64,000 nucleotides of DNA, taken from contig NZ_KE387017.1 in NCBI RefSeq assembly GCF_000430005.1, forward strand, positions 191,715 to 255,714, read 5' to 3'. Origin of the DNA: Desulfovibrio cuneatus DSM 11391 (GTDB lineage: Bacteria; Desulfobacterota; Desulfovibrionia; Desulfovibrionales; Desulfovibrionaceae). Below are positions 44,101 through 52,918 of the stretch, one piece after another. A program made the position numbers and the translations under genes. The notes under the pieces were generated by a model that did not search any database, was not told the DNA's origin, and worked only from the letters and a program-made list of their open reading frames with translations. Numbering within the stretch: the first letter of the stretch is position 1; each line of letters begins with the position of its first letter.

Positions 44101-45297
44101 CTACTTCCAGTCCTGCTCCCGCTGGGCGGTGAGCACTGTTTTGGCCGCATCCAGCATGTGGGCGAACTCTTGTTCGGTGAGGCTGTGCTGGAAGGGGAAG
44201 GAGATCATGTGGTCATAAAAAGCGTCTGCATTGGGGCAGTTGGCCGTGCCATACCCAAGGCGCTGGTACAGGGGGTAGCGGTTGAGCGGGTAATACTGCA
44301 CCACGCACTTTACCCCGTGTTCGTAGAACATGCGGCGAATAAAGTCGTCGCGCCGGGCCTGGGGGGCCACCATGCGGGCAGCCAGCAGGTGGTAGTTGTG
44401 GCGGGTGGAATCTTCCCGCTGGAATTCCAGTTCCGGGAAATCTGCCAGGGCGTCAATAAAGGCCAGGGCTGTGGTGCGTTTTTGCTGGTTAATGGCGTCT
44501 ATGCGTTCCAACTGCTTGGTACCCAGGGCGCATTCAATTTCCCCCAGGCAGTAGTTGTTGGGCCACAGGGCCTCGCCTTCCAGTTCCGGAAAGTCCAGGT
44601 TGCCCATGGCAGGCACCCAGTAGTCGGGGCGTTCGCCCGTGTAGGCGCAATGCCCGTTGTGGCGCAGCATGGGAATGGCCTTGGCATAGGCTTCATTATG
44701 CACCGTGAGCATGCCCCCTTCGCCAAGGGTTGTCATGTTCTTGTGGGAGTGGAAGGAGAACAGGCCGAAGTCGCCGAAGTTGCCTGCCTTTACCCCGTTA
44801 ATGTCTGTGCCAATGGCCTGGCAGGCATCTTCAATAACCAGAATATTGTGCTTTCTGGCTACTTCCATAATGGCGGGCATGTCTGCCAGGTAGCCATACA
44901 GGTGCACCACTACCACGGCTTTGGTACGGGGGGTAATGGCGTTTTGGAAGGTTTCTGCCGTAAGCACACGTGTTTTCAGGTCAATGTCTGCCCACACCAG
45001 GGTGGCCCCTTTCTTGGCAAAGGGGTAGGCCGAAGAAGTAAAGGTGTGCAGGGGCACAATCACTTCATCGCCAGGGGCAAAGCAGCACAACTGGGCTGTC
45101 ATTTCCAGGGCACAGGTGGCGTTGCAGGTGGCAAATGAATACGGTGCGCCGTTGAATTCAGAGAATTTTTGCTGAAATGCCGCAAGGTATTTGCCTTGGG
45201 TCAGGGTTTCAGCATGGCGCATGGCGTCTACTACCACGGCAATTTCTTCTTCTGTGTAACTTAAGGCACGGCCACTAAAGTTAACTTTGATATTCAT
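44101..45297 (-). CDS. DegT/DnrJ/EryC1 PLP aminotransferase
   Basis: A sugar aminotransferase of 398 residues. Marks are NATCALEMTAQLCCFAPGDE, DACQAIGTDINGVKAG and the PLP Lys in FSFHSHKNMTTLGEGGM. Its neighbour KdnB-like oxidase gives an 8-keto-Kdo in Shewanella, which KdnA, a DegT enzyme, aminates to 8-amino-Kdo. The same role is plausible here, but amination of a PseC/LegC-type substrate fits too. ATG at 45297 follows AAGGAAAAACC; upstream open frame is not used. Confidence 0.85.
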   Translation of the reverse strand: MNIKVNFSGRALSYTEEEIAVVVDAMRHAETLTQGKYLAAFQQKFSEFNGAPYSFATCNATCALEMTAQLCCFAPGDEVIVPLHTFTSSAYPFAKKGATLVWADIDLKTRVLTAETFQNAITPRTKAVVVVHLYGYLADMPAIMEVARKHNILVIEDACQAIGTDINGVKAGNFGDFGLFSFHSHKNMTTLGEGGMLTVHNEAYAKAIPMLRHNGHCAYTGERPDYWVPAMGNLDFPELEGEALWPNNYCLGEIECALGTKQLERIDAINQQKRTTALAFIDALADFPELEFQREDSTRHNYHLLAARMVAPQARRDDFIRRMFYEHGVKCVVQYYPLNRYPLYQRLGYGTANCPNADAFYDHMISFPFQHSLTEQEFAHMLDAAKTVLTAQREQDWK

Positions 45298-45400
45298 CGG
45301 TTTTTCCTTGCACAGCAGGTGCGTTGAAAGCGGAAAAATGTTGTTGTTGAAGCAGAGTGGCAACGCCTTTTGAAAAGGGTTATCCAAACCGGATGGTTGA

Positions 45401-45623
45401 GGAAACGCTCAGTTTTTCGTTTGGCAAGGCACAAGTGTTTTTTAGAAACAGGAGTTACCGCTTTTGACCTTGACTGTTTCCCTAAAGCTGACGGCGGTCG
45501 CGAGCATAGCGAGCCGTGGAGCGAGGGCGGAGGGTGCGGGAAGCTTTGCTGCCCGCACATCTCCACGTAGTCCGAGCGGGAAACATGAAGTAACGCGGCC
45601 AAACGGAACAACTCAGCGTTTCC
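45401..45623. repeat. GGAAACGCT dyad repeat, copy K, with nested module
   Basis: A 223-bp copy between the oxidase and aminotransferase genes. The ends are GGAAACGCTCAGTTTTTCGT and CGGAACAACTCAGCGTTTCC. The centre has GACGGCGGTCGCGAGCATAG and CCGCACATCTCCACGTAG, the inverse of the module in copy D. The right end abuts the oxidase stop codon. Confidence 0.85.
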
Positions 45624-45624
45624 T

Positions 45625-46713
45625 TTACATATTAGCGAACAGGCTGAGCACCTTCTCGCGCGTAAGGATTTTTTTGAAATCTTCACCCAGGGCGTTGATA
45701 AGGGGCTTTTCATGCACAATGGAGCCCTGGTACAGCCCATCAAGCTGTTCGTCTGTAAGATTTTTGCAAATGCCCTTGGGCAGGCTCACCTTTTGGCGGG
45801 CCATCATTTCAGTGAACTGGGCGTGTTCTTCGGGGTAAAATTCACCCAGCACGGAAAGAGCATAGCAGTTGGCAATGCCATGGGGCATGTGCAGCACAAT
45901 GGAAAGCCCGGCGGAAACAGGGTGAATAATGCCCACGTTGCCAGCCGCCATGCCGCCAATGTAGGAAGCCACCATCATTTTTTCCAGGTTTTCCTCATCC
46001 ATCATGTCTTTATCGCCCAGGAAAATTTCTTCAGACATGGCAATGGCTGTGCGGGAAAGGGAATCAACAATAACGTTGCGGTAGCTGCCACGAATGGATT
46101 CCACACAATGCATGAAAGTGTCGAGGCCGGTGTAGAAATACTGGTCGCGGGGAACAGAGCGGGTAAGTTCCGGGTCCAGCAGAAGCTGGTCGTATACGGT
46201 AAAGTCGCTGTTCATGCCCAGTTTCAGCTTGCGGCGCATGTTGGTAAGCACGCATGTGCGTGAACATTCTGCCCCGGTGCCGGAAAGGGTGGGCACACCA
46301 ATTTTGTAGGGTGCCGGGTGCTTAACCAGTTCCCACCCTTGATATTCTTCCGCAAGGCCGGGGTTTGTAAGCAGGTTGGCCACGGCTTTTGCCATGTCCA
46401 GCACCGCGCCGCCACCAATGCCTGTAACGCAGCATGGCTGTGCGCCATTCAAAAAGGCCTTGGCGGTAGAGGCAAAGGCATCCACCACTTCAACGGTGGG
46501 TTCTGCGCTGGTATTGACAAAAAAGACCCTGTCGCCAGCAATGGCAGGCACGCGGGCAGCCAGGGGTTTGTTCTGGAAATAATGGTCCACAAAGAACAGC
46601 GCTGGCCCGGTGGCGGCCCGGCGGCGTTCATCTACAAGGGATTCAAGCTGGTCAAAGGCACCAGCGCCAAGCAGGTAATAGGGCACGTTTTTGGTATTGC
46701 GGGTAATGGCCAT
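45625..46713 (-). CDS. KdnB-like iron-containing alcohol dehydrogenase (Kdo 8-oxidase)
   Basis: A 362-residue enzyme matching KdnB of Shewanella, which oxidises C8 of Kdo. From memory, shared stretches include IGGGAVLDMAKAVANLLTNP, YQGWELVKHPAPYKIG, PTLSGTGAECSRT, LGMNSDFTVYDQ, FYTGLDTFMHCVESIRGSY and MPHGIANCYALSVLGEFYPE. Metal ligands of the iron-ADH fold (D198, H202 and two later His) are present. ATG at 46713 has AGGA twelve bases upstream; a longer frame was rejected. It is the first gene of the minus-strand sugar locus. A Kdo8N-like product is inferred. Confidence 0.82.
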   Translation of the reverse strand: MAITRNTKNVPYYLLGAGAFDQLESLVDERRRAATGPALFFVDHYFQNKPLAARVPAIAGDRVFFVNTSAEPTVEVVDAFASTAKAFLNGAQPCCVTGIGGGAVLDMAKAVANLLTNPGLAEEYQGWELVKHPAPYKIGVPTLSGTGAECSRTCVLTNMRRKLKLGMNSDFTVYDQLLLDPELTRSVPRDQYFYTGLDTFMHCVESIRGSYRNVIVDSLSRTAIAMSEEIFLGDKDMMDEENLEKMMVASYIGGMAAGNVGIIHPVSAGLSIVLHMPHGIANCYALSVLGEFYPEEHAQFTEMMARQKVSLPKGICKNLTDEQLDGLYQGSIVHEKPLINALGEDFKKILTREKVLSLFANM

Positions 46714-47309
46714 GGTGCATCCATTCCTAGTGTCCGCCAGGGCGTGGCGGGTGGTTGTGTGTACCGCAGGGGCCAAAACTGTTCTGGCCCTGCGGGTGTT
46801 GGGGGAATAACAAAACTTCGGCGCAGTATACCGCGTTGTGAGAAAAGAGTAAATACGGGGGTAGGGCCACACGGTTTGCTGTGCTGTATCTTGTTGTTTC
46901 TTCTTCACCTGTGCCTGTTTTGCTGTGCCTTGCCGCAGGGCATGGGGGTAAAAGAGTATGAAAATAGTATTTTTTTATGCGGCACCCCACAGGGCCATAC
47001 ACTTTCAGGCAACAGGGGGGGAATGCCCTAAGGTGGGCTTACGTGTTTGACAACCCTGCTCCTTTCATGGCAAGAATAATTCTTGCCTTTCCTTTATATG
47101 GTATTATTCCTGTGAGCCACTTTCAATGAAGGTGGCCCCCTGTGCACTGCATGTACGTATATCTGGCTTTGTGCTTGCAAGGGAACCCTGTTCATGTAAC
47201 CTATACTAGATAGGTCTGGAATGCGGATACTTTGGCAGGCAGTACCATGCAGTATAAGCCAAAACCTTGGGAAATGCGTTTATTAATCCTGCATTTAAGG
47301 AGCGTTCTT
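46714..47309. other. Divergent regulatory region between the sugar locus and liv operon
   Basis: This 596-bp gap holds a strong hairpin at 46764-46795 (CCGCAGGGGCCA / TGGCCCTGCGG) in the leader of the KdnB-like gene. It also holds the palindrome described at 47069, and TATACT at 47202-47207, a possible -10 for livK. No gene could be supported within it. Confidence 0.45.
47047..47087 (+). promoter_or_regulatory. TTGACA box followed by a 9-bp palindrome, candidate liv operator
   Basis: TTGACA at 47047-47052 precedes GGCAAGAATAATTCTTGCC (47069-47087; arms of nine bases with one central base). The loop is too small for a terminator, so a dimer-binding site overlapping a promoter is the better reading. 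Confidence 0.4.
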
Positions 47310-48449
47310 ATGTACGGAAAAACTTGGTTGGGCATTGTGGCTGTTGCTGTTCTCACCTTTTCTTCCATGCACGGTGCCTTTGCGGCGGAAACCATTCGCC
47401 TTGGTGTGCCTGGGGCCCATTCCGGCGACCTTGCCGGCTATGGTGTGCCTGCCTATAACGCAGCGCAGCTTGTGGTGGATGAAGTGAACGCCAAGGGCGG
47501 CATTAATGGCAAGAAAATTGAAATTATTGCCCAAGATGACCAGTGCAAGCCTGAGCTTGGCACCAACGCCGCCACAAAATTGCTGGCAGACAATGTGGAC
47601 GTGGTTATGGGGCATACTTGCTCCGGCGCTACTAAAGCTGCCCTGCCCCTTTACACAGACAAGAAAATCGTGGTGGTTTCCCCTTCTGCCACTAGCCCTG
47701 AACTGACCCAAAGCGGCAGCTTTCCGCTGTTCTTCCGCACTACCCCTTCTGACGACGCCCAAGGCAAGCTTGGGGCCGATTTTGTGGTACAGCATTTGAA
47801 GGCAAAGAAAGTGGCCATTCTGCACGATAAAGGCGATTACGGTAAAGGCTATGCCCAGTTCGTAAAAGAATTTATTGAAAAAAGCGGTACAGACACAAAA
47901 ATTGTGTTTTTCGATGGCCTTACCCCTGGCGGGGTGGACTACACCCCCATTATTCAGAAAATTGCCCGCAGCGGGGCGGATACCATTGTGTTTGGTGGCT
48001 ACTACCCTGAAGCTTCCAAGCTGGTAACCATTATGCAATCCCGCAAAATGAAGGTGAACTTTGTTTCTGAAGACGGCGTGAAAACAGAAGCCTTTTTAAA
48101 GCTGGCAGGCAAAGCGGGTGAAGGCGTATACGCTTCCAGCTCCCGCGACTATTCCGACCTGCCCATGACCAAGGCTGCTGTTGCCGCCCATGAAAAGAAG
48201 TTTAGCTCGGCCCCTGGCCAGTTCTTTATGCAGGCCTATGCCGCAACCCAGGCTATTGTGAATGCCCTTGAAAAAACTGGCAGCACAGACAGCCAGGCCA
48301 TTGCCAAGGCTTTGCGCACAGAATATGTAGACACCACCATCGGGAAAATTCGCTTTGATGAAAAAGGCGACACCGTGGGTGCCGAGTTTGTTATGTTCCA
48401 GGTAGTAAACGGCAAGTTTGTTGAAGTGCCGTTCAAGCGCGCCCAGTAG
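47310..48449 (+). CDS. livK: Branched-chain amino-acid ABC transporter, substrate-binding protein
   Basis: A periplasmic type I binding protein, about 379 residues, for leucine, isoleucine, valine or related amino acids. Signal peptide is residues 1-25 with cleavage after AFA (before AETIRLGVPG). Family marks are AAQLVVDEVNAKGGINGKKIE, DVVMGHTCSGATKAALPLY, VSPSATSPELT, and FFRTTPSDDAQG. ATG at 47310 follows TTAAGGAG; an earlier open start gives no signal peptide. It is first of livKHMGF and followed by a partial terminator that should favour its own expression. Confidence 0.92.
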   Translation: MYGKTWLGIVAVAVLTFSSMHGAFAAETIRLGVPGAHSGDLAGYGVPAYNAAQLVVDEVNAKGGINGKKIEIIAQDDQCKPELGTNAATKLLADNVDVVMGHTCSGATKAALPLYTDKKIVVVSPSATSPELTQSGSFPLFFRTTPSDDAQGKLGADFVVQHLKAKKVAILHDKGDYGKGYAQFVKEFIEKSGTDTKIVFFDGLTPGGVDYTPIIQKIARSGADTIVFGGYYPEASKLVTIMQSRKMKVNFVSEDGVKTEAFLKLAGKAGEGVYASSSRDYSDLPMTKAAVAAHEKKFSSAPGQFFMQAYAATQAIVNALEKTGSTDSQAIAKALRTEYVDTTIGKIRFDEKGDTVGAEFVMFQVVNGKFVEVPFKRAQ

Positions 48450-48466
48450 CAATAAACAGGTATACA

Positions 48467-48498
48467 TGCGCGGGCTGGTTTACTGGCCCGCGCTTTTA
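48467..48498 (+). terminator. Attenuating terminator between livK and livH
   Basis: GCGCGGGC pairs with GCCCGCGC around ten bases and is followed by TTTTACC. A second stem GAGAAAGGC/GCCTTTCTC follows at 48559-48600. Read-through would give less membrane protein than binding protein, as is common for such operons. Confidence 0.65.
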
Positions 48499-48621
48499 CC
48501 GTAAACAGGGCTGGCACGCAGCGCCTTCCTGGGGTGGCTACCGCCAAGGGTGAACAACGAGAAAGGCGTTCTTCCTGCAACGTATTTTTTTGCCTTTCTC
48601 CCCGGCTAACATGAGGTTTTT

Positions 48622-49539
48622 GTGGCTGATATCGACTGGCATTATTTTCTTGAACTGCTTGTGAGCGGGGTAACCAAGGGCTGCATTTATGCACTTATTG
48701 CCCTGGGGTACACTATGGTTTACGGCATTATTGAGCTGATTAACTTTGCCCACGGCGAAGTGTATATGCTTGGTGCCTTTACCGGCCTTATTGTGGCCGG
48801 TGTGCTTGGGGTTATGGGCTTTCCGGAAACAGGTATTTTGCTTATTGGCGGTGTGGTGGCGGTTATTTACTGTTCTGCCTACGGGTTTACGGTGGAGAAA
48901 ATTGCCTATAAGCCGCTGCGCAACGCAACGCGCCTTTCTCCACTTATCAGCGCCATTGGTATGAGCATTTTTTTGCAGAACTATGTGCGCATCGCCCAAA
49001 CACAAGATTTTTTGCGCTACCCCAACCTTATTCCCGACTTTGCCTTCCTTGAGCCCATAAGCGATATTTTGCGCCCCTCCGGCTTTGTCATTATTGTCAC
49101 CAGTTCTCTGGTTATGGCGGTGCTTACCCTGTTCATTAAGTACACCCGCCTTGGCAAAGCCATGCGGGCCACCGCCCAAAATCGTAAAATGGCCATGCTG
49201 CTGGGCATTGATTCAGACCGCATCATTTCCGCCACCTTCATTATTGGTTCTGCCCTGGCTGCTGTGGGCGGGGTGCTTATTGCTTCCCACACCCAGCAAA
49301 TCAATTTTAACATTGGTTTTCTTGCGGGCATTAAGGCCTTTACCGCAGCCGTGCTTGGCGGCATTGGTTCCATTCCCGGGGCCATGCTTGGTGGCATTGT
49401 GCTTGGTTGTTGTGAAAGTTTCGCGGCGGGGTACCTTTCTTCAGACTATGAAGATATGTTCGCCTTCGCTATTCTTATTCTTATTCTTATTTTTCGTCCT
49501 TCCGGTTTGCTTGGCAAAGCCAAAGTGCAAAAGGTGTAG
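48622..49539 (+). CDS. livH: Branched-chain amino-acid ABC transporter permease LivH
   Basis: An inner-membrane permease of 305 residues with about eight helices. The start GVTKGCIYALIALGYTMVYG and IIELINFAHGEVYMLGAF are diagnostic of LivH. The C-terminal half has the EAA-like loop IGGVLIAS-type helix (VGGVLIASHTQQI) and GIKAFTAAVLGGIGSIPGAM. GTG at 48622 with GAGG five bases upstream is the start. Followed after three bases by livM. Confidence 0.95.
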   Translation: MADIDWHYFLELLVSGVTKGCIYALIALGYTMVYGIIELINFAHGEVYMLGAFTGLIVAGVLGVMGFPETGILLIGGVVAVIYCSAYGFTVEKIAYKPLRNATRLSPLISAIGMSIFLQNYVRIAQTQDFLRYPNLIPDFAFLEPISDILRPSGFVIIVTSSLVMAVLTLFIKYTRLGKAMRATAQNRKMAMLLGIDSDRIISATFIIGSALAAVGGVLIASHTQQINFNIGFLAGIKAFTAAVLGGIGSIPGAMLGGIVLGCCESFAAGYLSSDYEDMFAFAILILILIFRPSGLLGKAKVQKV

Positions 49540-49542
49540 CGT

Positions 49543-51084
49543 ATGCGCGGCGTAGTACGTTCTTTTCTCGTCAGCCTGTGGTTCATGGCGCTTACCTTTC
49601 CAATTGTGGTTATCAAGGTATCTTCCCTCGATGGCTCCATAGGCTGGCGCTGGGAAAATGCTGTGGGCATTGGCATTGGTGTTTTTGTGGTGTCCTTCAT
49701 TTGGCGCGCTCTGCTGGTGCGCCGTGGGGCCATGACCCCGCGGGAAGCCGACCTTGAATGGCTGTTTACCTGGCTGGAGGTGGAGCGCAACCAGCGCATT
49801 GCCAAGGCCGTTGGGCTGTTTATCGGGTGCAACGTGCCGGTTCTTTTCCTGGTTTCTGTGGGAGGCTGGAAAGGCTTTCTCACCAGCTTGCACGCCCTTG
49901 AAGTGGGCACTGTTGCTGCCCTGGTGCTTGCCCACTTTGGCATGATTCTTGGCGGCGGTGCCTTGCGCGGCAAGCAGCGCGGCGCAGTTGCGGTGCAGTG
50001 GGTGCGGCAAACAGCCGCTTCCCCCCTTGGGCGCAAAGGGGCTGTGGTGGCCCTTATGGCATTCGTCTTGCCCTTGCCCTTTTTTATGGACATGTACCAG
50101 GTGAACATTATTTCCTCTGCCTTAATCTGGATTATGCTTGGCCTGGGGCTGAACATAGTGGTAGGGCAGGCAGGGCTTTTGGTGCTGGGCTATGTGGCGT
50201 TTTACGCCGTGGGTGCCTACACCTATGCCATTGGGAACCTACACTTTGGTAATGAATACATTGGCTTTTGGACCTTCCTGCCCATTGGCGGGCTGCTTGC
50301 CATGCTGGCGGGCGTGCTGCTTAGTTTTCCGGTGCTGCGCCTGAGGGGCGACTACCTTGCCATTGTAACCCTTGGTTTTGGCGAAATTGTGCGGGTTGTG
50401 CTGGAAGGCGGCAGCCTTTCCTTGAACCCCATTTTGTCGCTGTTGCCCACCAGTGTGGTGCAGGCCTTGCCCGCAAGCTTCCAAAATACGCTTGATTTGG
50501 GCGGCCCTGCTGGCATTGGCGGCATTCCGTACCCCGGTTTTTTCGGCATGAAGCTTTCCATGGACGACAGCATTCGCCTTGTGTACTTTGTGGCCCTTGG
50601 CCTGACCATCATTACCATTATTGCTGTTTCCCGCCTGCGCGATTCGCGCCTGGGCCGTTCCTGGGCAGCCCTGCGTGAAGATGAAATTGCCTGTGAAGCC
50701 ATGGGCATAAACAAGGTGACTGCAAAACTCAGTGCTTTTGCCCTTGGGGCCTGCTGGGCCGGGTTTGGCGGGGTGCTGTTTGCCGCAAAAACATCGTTCA
50801 TCAACCCTTCCAGCTTCACCTTCATGGAATCGGCCCTTATCCTTTCCGTGGTGGTGCTTGGCGGGCTTGATTCCATTATTGGCGTGGCCCTTGGGGCCTG
50901 CGTGCTTATTTTGCTGCCGGAATATTTGCGTTCCCTCAACGAATACCGCATGCTTATTTTTGGTGCCAGCATGGTGCTTATGATGGTGTTCCGCCCGCAG
51001 GGGCTTTTGCCCGCCAAAGCCATAAAACGCACAATGCCTGTGGTAACGGAACCACCCATGAATGAAAAGGCGGGTGCCGCATGA
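49543..51084 (+). CDS. livM: Branched-chain amino-acid ABC transporter permease LivM
   Basis: This permease of 513 residues has the LivM core from about 180 onward (MLGLGLNIVVGQAGLLVLG, YVAFYAVGAYTYA, LRLRGDYLAIVTLGFGEIVR, EDEIACEAMGINKVTAKLSA). The first 175 residues form extra helices with a charged stretch (RGAMTPREADLEWLFTWLEV), longer than in E. coli LivM. ATG at 49543 lies three bases after the livH stop. Its own stop overlaps the livG start (ATGATG). Confidence 0.93.
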   Translation: MRGVVRSFLVSLWFMALTFPIVVIKVSSLDGSIGWRWENAVGIGIGVFVVSFIWRALLVRRGAMTPREADLEWLFTWLEVERNQRIAKAVGLFIGCNVPVLFLVSVGGWKGFLTSLHALEVGTVAALVLAHFGMILGGGALRGKQRGAVAVQWVRQTAASPLGRKGAVVALMAFVLPLPFFMDMYQVNIISSALIWIMLGLGLNIVVGQAGLLVLGYVAFYAVGAYTYAIGNLHFGNEYIGFWTFLPIGGLLAMLAGVLLSFPVLRLRGDYLAIVTLGFGEIVRVVLEGGSLSLNPILSLLPTSVVQALPASFQNTLDLGGPAGIGGIPYPGFFGMKLSMDDSIRLVYFVALGLTIITIIAVSRLRDSRLGRSWAALREDEIACEAMGINKVTAKLSAFALGACWAGFGGVLFAAKTSFINPSSFTFMESALILSVVVLGGLDSIIGVALGACVLILLPEYLRSLNEYRMLIFGASMVLMMVFRPQGLLPAKAIKRTMPVVTEPPMNEKAGAA

Positions 51085-51893
51085 TGCAAGCTGCCTCTTC
51101 CACAGCCGCACTTCCTGTGCTTGAAGTGCGCGACCTGAGCAAACGCTTTGGTGGTTTGCTGGCTCTTTCCGACGTGAACCTGAACATTCACCAGGGCGAG
51201 GTGGTGGCCCTTATTGGCCCCAACGGTGCCGGAAAAACAACCCTGTTCAACTGCATTACCAGCATTTACACCCCTTCTGAAGGGCAGGTGGTGCTGCGCA
51301 GGCCACAGGGTGAAGAATGCATTCTGAATACCCATAAACCCCATGAAGTAACGCGCCTTGGCATGGCCCGCACCTTCCAGAACATACGCCTGTTTCAGGG
51401 CATGACAGTGCTGGAAAATGTCATGATTGCCCGGCACTGCCGCACGCGGGCAGGGGTGTTTGGGGCCTTGCTGCGCCCGGCCTGGGTACGCAGGGAAGAG
51501 CGGGCCATTGAGGAAAAAAGCTACACCCTGCTGCAATACATGGGGCTTGAAAGCCTGTATGCCGAAGAAGCCCGCAACCTTTCTTACGGGCAGCAGCGCC
51601 GCCTGGAAATTGCCCGCGCCCTTGCCACGGAACCTTTCCTGCTGTTGCTGGACGAACCCGCCGCAGGCATGAACCCGCAGGAAACCCTGGAACTGAAAGA
51701 AATGGTGCTGGACATACGCAAGGCATTCAACCTTTCCGTATTGCTTATTGAACACGATATGAGCATGGTAATGTCGCTTTCCGACCGTATTTACGTTATG
51801 GAATACGGGTGCAACATTGCTTCCGGCACGCCGGATGAAGTGCGGCACAACAAGCAGGTGATTAAGGCATACCTTGGAGAAGACGATGCTTGA
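51081..51893 (+). CDS. livG: Branched-chain amino-acid ABC transporter ATPase LivG
   Basis: A cytosolic ABC ATPase of 270 residues. Walker A is GPNGAGKTT, the signature NLSYGQQRRLEIARALA, Walker B LLLLDEPAAGMNP, and the H-loop LIEHDMSMV. The MARTFQNIRLFQGMTVLENV segment is typical of LivG. It overlaps livM by four bases and livF by eight, a tightly packed operon. Confidence 0.96.
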   Translation: MMQAASSTAALPVLEVRDLSKRFGGLLALSDVNLNIHQGEVVALIGPNGAGKTTLFNCITSIYTPSEGQVVLRRPQGEECILNTHKPHEVTRLGMARTFQNIRLFQGMTVLENVMIARHCRTRAGVFGALLRPAWVRREERAIEEKSYTLLQYMGLESLYAEEARNLSYGQQRRLEIARALATEPFLLLLDEPAAGMNPQETLELKEMVLDIRKAFNLSVLLIEHDMSMVMSLSDRIYVMEYGCNIASGTPDEVRHNKQVIKAYLGEDDA

Positions 51894-52590
51894 GTTAAAA
51901 GGTGTGTGCACCTATTACGGCAACATTCAAGCCCTGTGGGACGTGAACCTGACCATTAACCAGGGGGAAATTGTCACCCTGGTGGGGGCCAACGGGGCGG
52001 GAAAAAGCACCACGCTTATGTCCATTTGCGGGGCCGCTGCCCTGCGCCGCGGGGAAATTTTATTTGAAGGCCAGCCCATTCACACCATGCGGCCGGATAA
52101 AATTGTGCGCCTTGGCATTAGTCAGGTGCCGGAAGGACGCCTGATTTTTCCCGACATGACGGTGCAGGAAAACCTGGACCTTGGGGCGTACCTGCGGCGC
52201 GACACGCGCAACATTGCCCGCGACCAGGAAATGATTTTTGACATGTTCCCCATTCTTGCCAAACGCCGCACCCAGGCCGGGGGCACCCTTTCCGGCGGGG
52301 AACAGCAAATGCTGGCCATTTCCCGTGCGCTTATGGCAAAGCCCCGGCTCCTTTTGCTGGATGAACCTTCCCTGGGCCTGGCCCCCATTATTATCCGCCA
52401 AATATTTGATATTATCCGCCAGGTGAACAAGGAAGGCATGACCGTGTTTCTGGTGGAGCAAAACGCCAACCAGGCCCTGCGCGTGGCCAACAGGGGCTAT
52501 GTTATGGAAACAGGCCGCATAACCCTTTCCGGCCCCAGCGACGAACTGATGGCTAATCCGGAAGTCCGCAAAGCCTACCTTGGGGTGTAG
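51886..52590 (+). CDS. livF: Branched-chain amino-acid ABC transporter ATPase LivF
   Basis: The second ABC ATPase of the transporter, 234 residues. Walker A GANGAGKSTT, LGISQVPEGRLIFPDMTVQE (the LivF-specific EGR segment), signature TLSGGEQQMLAISRAL and Walker B LLLLDEPSLGLAP are present. ATG at 51886 has GGAGA seven bases upstream. A TTG four codons earlier was not preferred. The stop TAG is directly joined to a dyad repeat. Confidence 0.96.
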   Translation: MLELKGVCTYYGNIQALWDVNLTINQGEIVTLVGANGAGKSTTLMSICGAAALRRGEILFEGQPIHTMRPDKIVRLGISQVPEGRLIFPDMTVQENLDLGAYLRRDTRNIARDQEMIFDMFPILAKRRTQAGGTLSGGEQQMLAISRALMAKPRLLLLDEPSLGLAPIIIRQIFDIIRQVNKEGMTVFLVEQNANQALRVANRGYVMETGRITLSGPSDELMANPEVRKAYLGV

Positions 52591-52793
52591 GGAAACGCTG
52601 ATTTATTCCGTTTGGCGGCGTTGCTTCATTTTTTTGAAACAGTCGAGGACGGAAGAGTTGACTCGGCCCGTCCTGGGCCTCGGCCTTCGGCTCCCGCCCT
52701 GCGGGCGGTTCCCAATTCCGCTTTCCTGCGGAATTGTCACTCCTGCTTCAAAAAAAACTTGCGCCTTGCCAAACAAAATAACTGCGCGTTTCC
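52591..52793. repeat. GGAAACGCT dyad repeat, copy L (long form)
   Basis: A 203-bp copy directly after the livF stop codon. Ends are GGAAACGCTGATTTATTCCG and AACTGCGCGTTTCC. The core matches copy B at 9858 almost base for base, including the CTTTCCTGCGGAA hairpin. Confidence 0.88.
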
Positions 52794-52853
52794 AAAATGC
52801 TATGTAATTAGTGCTTCCCTAGGGGTGCATGCTTTCCACTGGCAATAATAATG

Positions 52854-52895
52854 CAGCCCCGGCAGGACACATTCGTCTTGCCGGGGCTTTGTTTA
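52854..52895. terminator. Terminator after liv operon and DUF305 gene
   Basis: AGCCCCGGCAGGAC pairs with GTCTTGCCGGGGCT around six bases, then TTTGTTT on plus. It lies between the plus-strand liv operon and the minus-strand DUF305 gene, and can serve both. Confidence 0.8.
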
Positions 52896-52918
52896 TGCAG
52901 CGTTACTAAAAGGGTGCG

